DNA of 64,000 bases from Bacillus sp. es.036. GTDB taxonomy: Bacteria; Bacillota; Bacilli; Bacillales; Guptibacillaceae. The stretch spans positions 2,604,001 through 2,668,000 of the forward strand of contig NZ_PDIZ01000001.1 in assembly GCF_002563635.1 (NCBI RefSeq), read 5' to 3'. Positions 31,434 to 38,958 of this stretch are shown in pieces. The first letter of the stretch is position 1; each line of letters begins with the position of its first letter. A model generated the notes under the pieces. That model saw only the letters and a program-made list of their open reading frames with translations, was not told where the DNA came from and did no database searches. The translations under genes and the position numbers were made by a program.

Positions 31434-33437
31434 TTAATTATTCATAAAAACAAACGACTCTTTGTTTAGTTCACTAATCCCAGAAGAAGATCTCTCGCCT
31501 TCAATATCCACTTGCTTTGTTTTCTTCTTACTTGAATAAATCCCAATCTTCTGCTGTTGAATGTCTATGATACTTTTTACAACTGCTTGTATCGAAAAAA
31601 TGAGAAGAACATATAAAACAAGAACTGGTACAATCAGCCAGTATCGCTCAGTCATGATACCCATACGCATGGTTTCAAACATTCCAGTCCATTCGTAAGT
31701 TAATGACTGTGAAGCCCCACCTCCACTCCTTATCCCTCCTCCTAAAAGTATTCTAAACACACTTAAATGCATTAAAACTTGGAGAGCTTGAATCATTTGT
31801 TGTCCAAAAAGGTGGACTAACTTCGGAAAGAGATGAACTGTAATATGTCGAAATAAGAGTCTACTTTTACTTCCACCTAATAATATGGCTGCTTGTGCAA
31901 AGTCTCTTCTCAGAATTTCCTCAGCTTCACGACCAATTGTATTTAATACAACAGGAACAGCAAACAAAATGAGAATGCTAACTTCCAACATGATATTAGA
32001 CGTCATAGAAGATTCAGCTAAAACCCTTTGGTCTTCATCAAAAATCAAAACATTCACTAACAAAATATACGCAATGAGAGAAAGAGGGAGAAATTGCATC
32101 CCATCAGCAATGTTATTAATGATTCTTTTAGATCGATTTCCTAACCAATATAGATAAGGTATTGCGAGCGCATATCCAATAACAATCCTTAAAAACGCAA
32201 TCAATGCTGTAAGAAGAATAGTGTACTTCGCACCAACCATTAATTTACTTAAAATAGGATGACCATGCGTATCTGATCCTAACAGTAGCACTCCGTCTTC
32301 TGGCGGATGAGGTGGAGCGTGATAAGCGCCTTGTTCATCTTGAATTATTTTAATGGTAGTTACTGGAACTTCTGCAATATAGCTATACATAAAGCTTATG
32401 ATTAAGATCCCCAGTAGATAGATCAACGCCATTACAAACTTTGGCTTTTTACACAGAGATACAAAAAAACGACCCATTTTGTTTATTAATGAAAAAATAT
32501 GTATACCACGATTGGTTAGGCTTTTAGAACCCGTGGAGAATAGTTTCATACCATTCATGGAAACTCTTGAATCATTAAACTCCTCAGCTTGTTTCACATT
32601 AAAAATCCATTCTAGAATACTATAAATGATATAAAATGGTGTAAAAATTAGAATGAGAGTAATCGCTATGATAAACGGTCGAGTATCAAAAAAGATTAAT
32701 CGAACGATACCATAAAAGTTATGTAAATACTCTATTACCAACAAGCTGGATAGTGTGATCCACACGATTGGCTTCGATTGAATCACCAGACTTATTTTAA
32801 TATTCCTTAAGCAGTGCCATATCAAAACATGCATTCGACTAAACCCTTTACTTCTTACTAACTGAACATAATCTTTCTTCCATTCTTCCTCTAACAAAAG
32901 CAAAAATGCCCGATAAAATAAGACTGTTGGTAAGATACATAAAGATAAAATGGGAGACAAATAGATCTTCTCACCTAGATAAGCAAATTCAAACAGTAAA
33001 ATATCAAAAGTCTTATAAATCCAGACTACAAGCATTTGCAGTAAAAAAATAAAAAGAATGTCAGGTAACGCTTCCAAACCATTTAACACAGTATGAATGG
33101 TATGTTTCATCTTATGAGGGAAACCAAAAGTTGATAGGGCAAACATTATTCCAAGAACAATGGCAATCACTAATGCAGCAAAAAGAATCGTCATGGAATA
33201 AAGGTAGTTGTCGAATATGTAGGAAAACAACGGCTTCTCTACTAATTGGTGACCGACATATTGTTGAAAGTACCAATCAGATGGAGTAATGATTGAACGG
33301 CAGACGTCCCATAGATTATGAACGTAGATACTCATATTCAGTTCAAATCCATCTGTAAAAAAAACAGGTATACAACTAATAAATATGATCCCTACAATGC
33401 CTAATATGTATTTATAGAATAGCTCAACAAACTTCAT
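31434..33437 (-). CDS. Fused peptide-type ABC permease (DppB-DppC-like)
   Basis: 667 residues containing two binding-protein-dependent permease units in one chain. The first (about 1-290) has an EAA-like loop EEWKKDYVQLVRSKGF; the second (about 320-640) has EAEEILRRDFAQAAILLGGS and the DppC-type entry LLGSDTHGHPILSKLM. Peptide/nickel importers normally use two separate permeases, so this is a fusion of both half-sites. No ATPase or substrate-binding protein lies nearby, so it must borrow partners or act differently. AAGGTGG precedes the ATG. Single-gene array unit. Confidence 0.82.
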   Translation of the reverse strand: MKFVELFYKYILGIVGIIFISCIPVFFTDGFELNMSIYVHNLWDVCRSIITPSDWYFQQYVGHQLVEKPLFSYIFDNYLYSMTILFAALVIAIVLGIMFALSTFGFPHKMKHTIHTVLNGLEALPDILFIFLLQMLVVWIYKTFDILLFEFAYLGEKIYLSPILSLCILPTVLFYRAFLLLLEEEWKKDYVQLVRSKGFSRMHVLIWHCLRNIKISLVIQSKPIVWITLSSLLVIEYLHNFYGIVRLIFFDTRPFIIAITLILIFTPFYIIYSILEWIFNVKQAEEFNDSRVSMNGMKLFSTGSKSLTNRGIHIFSLINKMGRFFVSLCKKPKFVMALIYLLGILIISFMYSYIAEVPVTTIKIIQDEQGAYHAPPHPPEDGVLLLGSDTHGHPILSKLMVGAKYTILLTALIAFLRIVIGYALAIPYLYWLGNRSKRIINNIADGMQFLPLSLIAYILLVNVLIFDEDQRVLAESSMTSNIMLEVSILILFAVPVVLNTIGREAEEILRRDFAQAAILLGGSKSRLLFRHITVHLFPKLVHLFGQQMIQALQVLMHLSVFRILLGGGIRSGGGASQSLTYEWTGMFETMRMGIMTERYWLIVPVLVLYVLLIFSIQAVVKSIIDIQQQKIGIYSSKKKTKQVDIEGERSSSGISELNKESFVFMNN

Positions 33438-33635
33438 TTCCCACCACCTTAAAAAACACTCAACTTTGAATTTAACAGTTAAATATTCCTATATATGGTA
33501 TACGTCTGATGATTAAGAAAAGTTTCATCTTATAATAAAGTCTTTTATTTAGATGTATAAAATGTGGATTTCTACTTAATAGTTACGAGAGACTATTCAC
33601 ACGTAAGTATATCGATTATCTCGAAACTGAGTCTT
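33438..33635. other. Intergenic between ABC permease and intron
   Basis: AT-rich leader of the permease gene and the 3' exon flank of the group II intron. No gene and no array core is seen. Confidence 0.4.
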
Positions 33636-33685
33636 CATACAGATAGATAAGGGTTTGAAGTTATCGCCCCCTTTTCCCCCTGTTT

Positions 33686-33719
33686 GCACCGTATGGGCAA
33701 CTTTCATCGCGTACGGCGC
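33686..33719 (-). ncRNA. Group II intron domain V
   Basis: A 34-nt hairpin: GCGCCGTA / TACGGTGC lower stem, GCGAT / GTTGC upper stem and a GAAA tetraloop. The catalytic triad position reads CGC. This is the most conserved part of group II introns. Confidence 0.9.
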
Positions 33720-33777
33720 GCCAACTAATCCAATTCATTCTTTCGATGTAATGAATAAAGCCGATTTATATTAAATC

Positions 33778-35592
33778 TTAGATTGCTTGAAGATTGCACT
33801 GCCTTCGAAGATCATTTACCTTTTCTTTTTGAGTGTTTTCCAGCTTTAATTCTTTAAGGATCGCTTTAATTTTAAGTGGATCCTTTAAATGTACAAGCCG
33901 GTGAACGGGTTCATATAACACGATCAGGTTAGAGAATCGATCATCTTTTGAAAGATGATAAGGTCTCTTATGATGACAGTGCCAGTCTGATAATCCAAGC
34001 TCTGTTCCCGTTACAGCACACTTACCGTACTGAGCGATGAACTTACTAATGCGATTATCATTGTATTCAATCGTTCGATTTGGTATATAGTTTGACATGA
34101 CATAGTTAAGTACATTTTTCTGAATCGCTTTTAGGTTCTGGTGAATTTTCGCCCTACCTTTCGCAGTATAGTTACAGGTTTCTTGCGAAAAACATAAGTT
34201 GGTTTTATGCCGTTGCGCATAAATCGGGACGAATACCATGTCTTGAATCTTATAATATTGGGGTTCATACCCTTTAAAGCGTTTTTGTAGCGTACTTGTC
34301 ATGTCTTTAAACTCAGCTTCTTTTCTCACGTCTTTTAATCGGTTGTATAATGTCCTGCGAAGATAGAAGTTCAACTCATGTAAATTATTTGTGATATGAG
34401 TGGCGGCAGCGTAATAATTCTGGATCCCCATGACAACTGTATTGAAATGCCAGACGGTCTCAGCACAAGGCTTTTTATGGATTGCCTTGATGGATTCTTT
34501 CATTTTCCTTTTGGCATTTGCTTTGGCTTTTTTCGACATATTTGAATGAGCCACAAATCCTTTTCTCGTCTTTCCTTTCTTGACAGCTCGAAACGTAAAT
34601 CCTAGAAACTCTGAAGAGTTTTTCTTTAGGTTTACTACTTTCGATTTTTCTTCACTTGCCTCAAGATGAAGTCTTGTATGGAGAAAATCCTTTATGGCAT
34701 AATTCATTTTCATTGCTTGTGAGCGTGTACGACATAAGACTTTGAAATCGTCCGCATAACGGACGATGTAACATTCTTTTAAATTTGACCTCTTCAGCGC
34801 TTGTATTTTACTTCCATTATGTTTGTACTGATGGCTAGTCTCCAGAGTTTCCCATTGGTTACTAATCCACCAATCTAGTTCATTTAACACAATGTTGGAT
34901 AGAAGTGGAGAAATGATACCGCCCTGTTGCGTTCCTCTGGTTGGTATGCCTTCTCCTTCAACCTCTGCCTTCAGAAGCTTTGAGATAATAGAAAGCAATG
35001 CTTTATCCTTTATACCAATAGACCAGATCTGTTTCAGTAATTTGCTGTGATTGACGTTATCGAAGAAGCCTTTAATATCAACGTCAATACAATGATAAAG
35101 TCCACTCAAATTGATAAGAGACTCGAATCTCGCTTTTGCGTGATGCGTACTTCGATTGGGTCTAAAACCATAGCTGTGTTTGTGGAATTTCGCCTCACAA
35201 ATCGGTTCTAGGACTTGTAAAATACATTGTTGAAGAATTCGGTCCCAGATGGTGGGTATCCCCAACGGTCTCGTTTTGCCGTTGGCTTTTGGTATTAGAA
35301 CACGTCTAACGACTTCAGGCTGGTAGGATTGAAGCGTGTTTTGAACTTTCTCAATGACTTCTTCTACAGACAGAGATCGAATGTCATCGATGGTTAATTT
35401 ATTAACACCTGCCGTTTTACTTCCCGTATTTCGTTTGATATTTCGATAGGCAAGACGTATATTTTCGTTCGAACAGATAATATTCATTAAGTCATAGAAA
35501 TTCTGACCATTAACACTTTGAGCGTACAGATTATCAAAGCAGTGCTCCATATTGTAATACTCAGAGTGTCTCAGTTTCTTCCGTTTCAACAA
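33778..35592 (-). CDS. ltrA: Group II intron reverse transcriptase/maturase with HNH endonuclease
   Basis: 604 residues. Reverse transcriptase domains (about 50-350) include RRVLIPKANGKTRPLGIPT, GTQQGGIISPLLSN and catalytic YADD (279-282). The maturase X domain (about 370-480) includes NYYAAATHITNNLHELNFYL. The C-terminal HNH domain (about 525-580) has CAVTG, WHCHHKRP, NLIVLYEPVHRLVHL. It splices its own intron and performs target-primed reverse transcription at the DNA site. The TTG start follows GGGAG. Domain structure (RT-X-HNH) excludes the shorter IIC-type proteins that lack HNH. All motifs are intact. Confidence 0.95.
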   Translation of the reverse strand: MLKRKKLRHSEYYNMEHCFDNLYAQSVNGQNFYDLMNIICSNENIRLAYRNIKRNTGSKTAGVNKLTIDDIRSLSVEEVIEKVQNTLQSYQPEVVRRVLIPKANGKTRPLGIPTIWDRILQQCILQVLEPICEAKFHKHSYGFRPNRSTHHAKARFESLINLSGLYHCIDVDIKGFFDNVNHSKLLKQIWSIGIKDKALLSIISKLLKAEVEGEGIPTRGTQQGGIISPLLSNIVLNELDWWISNQWETLETSHQYKHNGSKIQALKRSNLKECYIVRYADDFKVLCRTRSQAMKMNYAIKDFLHTRLHLEASEEKSKVVNLKKNSSEFLGFTFRAVKKGKTRKGFVAHSNMSKKAKANAKRKMKESIKAIHKKPCAETVWHFNTVVMGIQNYYAAATHITNNLHELNFYLRRTLYNRLKDVRKEAEFKDMTSTLQKRFKGYEPQYYKIQDMVFVPIYAQRHKTNLCFSQETCNYTAKGRAKIHQNLKAIQKNVLNYVMSNYIPNRTIEYNDNRISKFIAQYGKCAVTGTELGLSDWHCHHKRPYHLSKDDRFSNLIVLYEPVHRLVHLKDPLKIKAILKELKLENTQKEKVNDLRRQCNLQAI

Positions 35593-36345
35593 GTCGGTGA
35601 CTCCCTTAGGAGTTGAACCTCTTTTAGTCTCACGAGAACCTTATTAATCGATAAAGAACTGTCTTACATGGTTGAATGATCTTCATTAGTCTAGTGGCGA
35701 TCCCTCCATGTGAATTAGACATTTCATTGGTACTGTGCCACCACTTTCACTGATATTAAGGTAAGTTATACAGTTGTTATTCTCACAATTGTTTTCCTTA
35801 TCACCATTTCATCGGAAGCAAGTCCTCCACGTTATCAGCTTACAACGTTGAATTATATCTATTATAGAAAGAAGTTAGGTGCTTCCTGTAAGCCTGTTAG
35901 TCGTTCATGCGCCTTTAACACACCGTGGACTTTCATATTTACGAGTTTTACTCATCCACTACTAACCTCACTCTTGGTGATATACACATTTCTATGTATT
36001 GCAGTTATAGACCTGTACCTTCAGAAGTTCGTCAGCTTAACCTCTATTCTTATAGGTTATACGCATTCTCACCATGTTCTTTCAACCCAAGCATTATGAT
36101 TCACACCACCCCCGCAGGTAGGTTTTCGTCAGCCGATCCTGTTACGGTGAATTCTCACGCCTTTTCATCGAGCTTATAACACTCTTATCCTTGCTAATTC
36201 AAGTGCTATTCGACTAAGAGAGAGCCCTTCAAGACGTTACGCTATCATTTGACTCTTCGATATAATCCTTCAGTTCTGTAAAGAACTGTCTAACTTTTAC
36301 CTGAGTAATGTGACCATTCTCAGTTTAATTAGAAACGTTTCGCAC
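35593..36345 (-). ncRNA. Group II intron RNA, domains I to IV 5' part
   Basis: Non-coding structured portion between the intron 5' end and the maturase start. Short open frames on the plus strand here (35848-36179) are artefacts of RNA structure. Confidence 0.7.
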
Positions 36346-36354
36346 CACAAAACT

Positions 36355-36371
36355 GCCCGATTGCTGAAGAT
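36355..36371 (-). repeat. Array repeat core, degenerate, at intron insertion site
   Basis: Plus strand GCCCGATTGCTGAAGA against consensus GCTCCGAGATTGTTGAAGA. In gene direction it reads TCTTCAGCAATCGGGC and is followed within 10 nt by the intron 5' end. Confidence 0.55.
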
Positions 36372-36434
36372 GCTTCTGTATCTATAATACCTTAAAAAGT
36401 TAATTTATCCTTGTCCATTTAAAAGCAACAATCT

Positions 36435-36690
36435 TTACGAAGAGAGCCTTATAAATACACCATTTTCAGTAGGGTATTGGTTCATTCTTTCCTCCAGGTT
36501 TTCTGTAGTTTTGTTCGTAAAGGAGATAACCAACACCTCGCTAGGATTGTAATTCAGTTCTTTAACTAAGTACTTCACTTTTTCGATAATTGTCTGGCTC
36601 AAATCGGAACCGGCGGGTTCCAGCTACAACAAGATTATTCCATACCTTTAGTCTTTTAATATGGCTTCGACTTGCTGTTCATCCAATTGA
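36435..36690 (-). pseudogene. UvrD/Rep-type helicase N-terminal fragment
   Basis: Translating the minus strand in two frames gives LDEQQVEAILKD, NNLVVAGT and TIIEKVKYLVKELNYNPSEV followed by LVISFTNKTTENLEERM. These match in order the start of superfamily 1 helicases (LDxxQ, AGxGSGKT, LVISFTNKA). Stops and frameshifts break the frame and the Walker A motif is destroyed. No further helicase motifs remain, so this is a short remnant truncated toward the intron side, lying between the toxin-antitoxin locus and the repeat/intron. Confidence 0.65.
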
Positions 36691-36727
36691 TTTTACTATG
36701 TGTTCTGTGTATGTGTTTGTTGGTGGC

Positions 36728-36766
36728 AATAAAACACCCGCTCTTTGCTTAGCAGCAGAAGCGGGT
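36728..36766 (-). terminator. Intrinsic terminator of the spoIIS locus
   Basis: Minus strand ACCCGCT...AGCGGGT stem with GTTTTATT tail, 63 nt after the SpoIISC-like stop. Confidence 0.65.
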
Positions 36767-36828
36767 TAACTATTTATTACATATCGATAACTTCCTTTAA
36801 GAATCGTTTTATACGCCTATGTACTAGA

Positions 36829-36960
36829 TCATCTAAGTTTTTTAGATAGCTTACGAATCCAATCCTCATTTTCCTTTTGAACCGAAAAGGTGATATTTGT
36901 TGCCACACACGGTCGTTTGTTTGGATTCTGAGGCACTGATTTTTTCGTGTTTTTCTTCAT
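36829..36960 (-). CDS. SpoIISC-like second antitoxin (43 aa)
   Basis: ATG 36958-36960 with AAAAAGGTG upstream; TGA at 36829-36831. The product begins MKKNTKKSVPQNPNKRPCVA and ends ENEDWIRKLSKKLR. It shares the P-x-NPNK-x-P motif with the SpoIISB-like protein encoded just upstream (PPRNPNKKP) and is of the size of SpoIISC, the second antitoxin described in B. subtilis SpoIISABC. It is basic and probably unfolded until it binds the toxin's cytoplasmic domain. It is too short for standard ORF calling. Confidence 0.6.
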   Translation of the reverse strand: MKKNTKKSVPQNPNKRPCVATNITFSVQKENEDWIRKLSKKLR

Positions 36961-37020
36961 ATTAAAAACACACCTTTTTCGATAGTTTGTATAGTTTATG
37001 CAAATTACCGAAAAATATCA

Positions 37021-37056
37021 TTAAAAAGAGGAAGCACATATAACATGCTTCCTCTT
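37021..37056 (-). terminator. Hairpin terminator between antitoxin genes
   Basis: AAGAGGAAGC (37026-37035) and GCTTCCTCTT (37047-37056) with T-rich flank on the minus strand; it may reduce transcription into the SpoIISC-like gene. Confidence 0.65.
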
Positions 37057-37067
37057 CTTCATTTATT

Positions 37068-37244
37068 TTATTTAGCGTGTCTAATTGCGTCCATGTCCTT
37101 GGCTCTCATACGTCCTATTGAACGCTTCATATTAATAGTTGTTGGCTTTTTGTTCGGGTTTCTAGGAGGCACATTACCGTGACGGGAAGTTTTGGTTGAT
37201 TCTCTTTTTATTTGATTTCTTAATGGCGTCTCTTTTACTTTCAT
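37068..37244 (-). CDS. spoIISB: SpoIISB-like antitoxin (58 aa)
   Basis: Begins MKVKETPLRNQIKRESTKT and contains PPRNPNKKPTTINMKRSIGR and a C-terminal DMDAIRHAK; length and the basic, extended character fit SpoIISB (56 residues in B. subtilis), which neutralises the SpoIISA toxin by binding its cytosolic GAF-like domain. The ATG at 37244 follows GGAGAG at 8-nt spacing. It lies 61 bp after the toxin gene, the same order as in B. subtilis. Confidence 0.7.
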   Translation of the reverse strand: MKVKETPLRNQIKRESTKTSRHGNVPPRNPNKKPTTINMKRSIGRMRAKDMDAIRHAK

Positions 37245-37305
37245 ATCTTCCACTCTCCTTTCGTTCTTGATTCTATATTATCATAAGTACCTATCAATTT
37301 CCATC

Positions 37306-38187
37306 TCATTCTCTTGTCTCTGGTTCATCATCCGCTTCATCGTCATAGGACAATATTTCCTCCTCATTTGCTTGTAACCACAAATCGAACGTATATAACA
37401 GGTTTAGCATTAGAGAAGCGTCTGCCCCTGTCACTTCACTTTTCTTCCTCGAACTAACCAGAAATAGTAAATTGTAATACTCGCCAAAATAAGGGAATAA
37501 CACAGATGAAGATTCGCTTTCGAGTATTTCGATATTCTCTCCTTCTAGGATTGTCTTAATGGCTTGTTTTTCTCTCATACCAACTTTCCTTAAGGTGAGA
37601 TCATGGTCTTTCATAATTTCTTTATAAGCAGTTGTGACATTCATTTTGAATTCTTCTTCAACAGGAGAGGCTTCTACCATATAGGAATAAAGATCAAGTT
37701 GGAACGTTACTGTAAAATCACTTAGATAGGAGAGAGCGGCTTCTTCGTAATTTTCAGGACTAAATTCAAATTCATCCATGTGCCAGTCTAACATGTTCTT
37801 TGGCATCGTCTGATTTACTTTAATGAGTTTTTCGCTCAACTCAATAAACGTTCCTCGGTTTTTATTGATACTTTCAACTAAACCCTCTTGTTTTAATTCA
37901 TTCGACATGAACTTTGTAATATCAGGTGTTTGAAAAACGAAAAGATCAATGACCACTACACTAATTACAAGGGCGATCAAGTGCTGCAGGTTCTCCCCAA
38001 CATCCGGAAACTTATTGAATACCCAGAGAAAGAAAGATGAGAGGACTATCATGCCATAATATATCTTTCTAATAGCTACGCGATATTTCAGGTAAAACTC
38101 TCGACTCCATATGTATAGACCTATGCTAAATGCAATCCCAAGCAATAATATGCTCAATATTAAGATTGTGTACCAGGTTACTTCCAT
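37306..38187 (-). CDS. spoIISA: SpoIISA-family membrane toxin
   Basis: 293 residues: three N-terminal transmembrane helices (about 5-25, 42-60, 68-86) then a cytosolic domain. Resemblances to SpoIISA include LIALVISVVVIDLFVF after the second helix, SVLFPYFGEYYNLLFLVSS and the final LLYTFDLWLQANEEE, equivalent to the YDLVLPIEEE end of the B. subtilis protein. SpoIISA damages the cell membrane unless bound by SpoIISB. It is about 45 residues longer than the B. subtilis protein. AAAGGAGG precedes the ATG. Its position next to the integrase suggests it stabilises the island. Confidence 0.8.
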   Translation of the reverse strand: MEVTWYTILILSILLLGIAFSIGLYIWSREFYLKYRVAIRKIYYGMIVLSSFFLWVFNKFPDVGENLQHLIALVISVVVIDLFVFQTPDITKFMSNELKQEGLVESINKNRGTFIELSEKLIKVNQTMPKNMLDWHMDEFEFSPENYEEAALSYLSDFTVTFQLDLYSYMVEASPVEEEFKMNVTTAYKEIMKDHDLTLRKVGMREKQAIKTILEGENIEILESESSSVLFPYFGEYYNLLFLVSSRKKSEVTGADASLMLNLLYTFDLWLQANEEEILSYDDEADDEPETRE

Positions 38188-38664
38188 CGTATTCCTCCTT
38201 TCTTTCGCTATTATACTTCATGTTTTTTAATTCTTCATTATTGTAGAAAGTAACAAAAAAGCATTAACGAGGTATCCCGATCCTTGTTCCGAAACAGATT
38301 GACACATTTTCCACAATATAATATCTGATCAAACTAACCCTTGTATATATAAAGTTATTCATGCTTAATTAACTCAACTTTAGGATCCGCAGATTTATAC
38401 CTACCAAATATATCTCCCCCATCCCATCCGGACGTTTGAAAAATTATTATACAACATTAAAGTATCTAGGAACTGAGTCTATCAGATAAGTGCTGCCCTA
38501 TTCTGGAATAACATAGAAATTCAATATCCACCGTTTAAAACCCTTCCTTCATCACAATATCGTCCGTGATAATAGAATTTCTAATATGCCTTTAACTTAA
38601 CATCTTTGATTTTTCCTTTTGCATTTTGATTACTACTTAGAATTACATTGAAGTGGATTATTCA

Positions 38665-38693
38665 TTGATACCAAGAACTTTTGTTCGTATAAT
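38665..38693 (+). promoter_or_regulatory. Sigma-A promoter with LexA/DinR-type box in the spacer
   Basis: TTGATA (38665-38670), exactly 17 nt, then TATAAT (38688-38693). The spacer holds AGAACTTTTGTTCG (38674-38687), matching the Bacillus SOS box CGAAC-N4-GTTCG except the first base. It points toward the integrase, about 265 bp away. Confidence 0.65.
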
Positions 38694-38762
38694 GATATAA
38701 AGAAGGAAAAATCCATAAACTTGTCATCTACAAAAAATGTTTTAGAAAATTAAAATTTCAGA

Positions 38763-38780
38763 TTGTAGCTTAAGCTACAA
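38763..38780. promoter_or_regulatory. 18-bp perfect palindrome
   Basis: TTGTAGCTTAAGCTACAA between the SOS-type promoter and the integrase gene; a plausible operator for a dimeric regulator or the recombinase itself. Confidence 0.4.
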
Positions 38781-38958
38781 AGTTAATAATGAATTAAAAT
38801 GATAAATACTAAGGTAGCCATGCAACTTTAGTAAATGTGCTTCAATTCTATTACAAACTAAGTAACAATCGTTCTCAAATAGGGAAGGGAATTATTCGAA
38901 GCCAAAGCACCTATTATATTACTCTGTTCTATTAAAGTTTTAGTAGGAGGTATTTAAT

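Larger units (their letters stand above)
33636..36345 (-). mobile_element. Group II intron, full length
   Basis: About 2.7 kb. On the minus strand the 5' end GTGCGAAACG starts at 36345; structured RNA domains I-IV cover about 36345-35593; the encoded reverse transcriptase/maturase is 33778-35592; domain V is at 33686-33719 and a domain VI-like stem (AAGGG / CCCTT) follows. The 3' end near 33636 is approximate. The 5' exon holds a degenerate array core (36355-36371), so the intron lies about 10 nt beyond it. RNA and protein both look intact, so it may be mobile. Confidence 0.85.
38188..38958. other. Regulatory stretch between toxin and integrase
   Basis: No gene of convincing length. It contains the divergent leader of the toxin gene, a promoter with an SOS-type box (38665-38693), an 18-bp palindrome (38763-38780) and the integrase ribosome binding site. 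Confidence 0.5.

Noticed and set aside
35848-36179. Two overlapping plus-strand frames
   Set aside because: They lie inside the group II intron RNA and have no ribosome binding sites.
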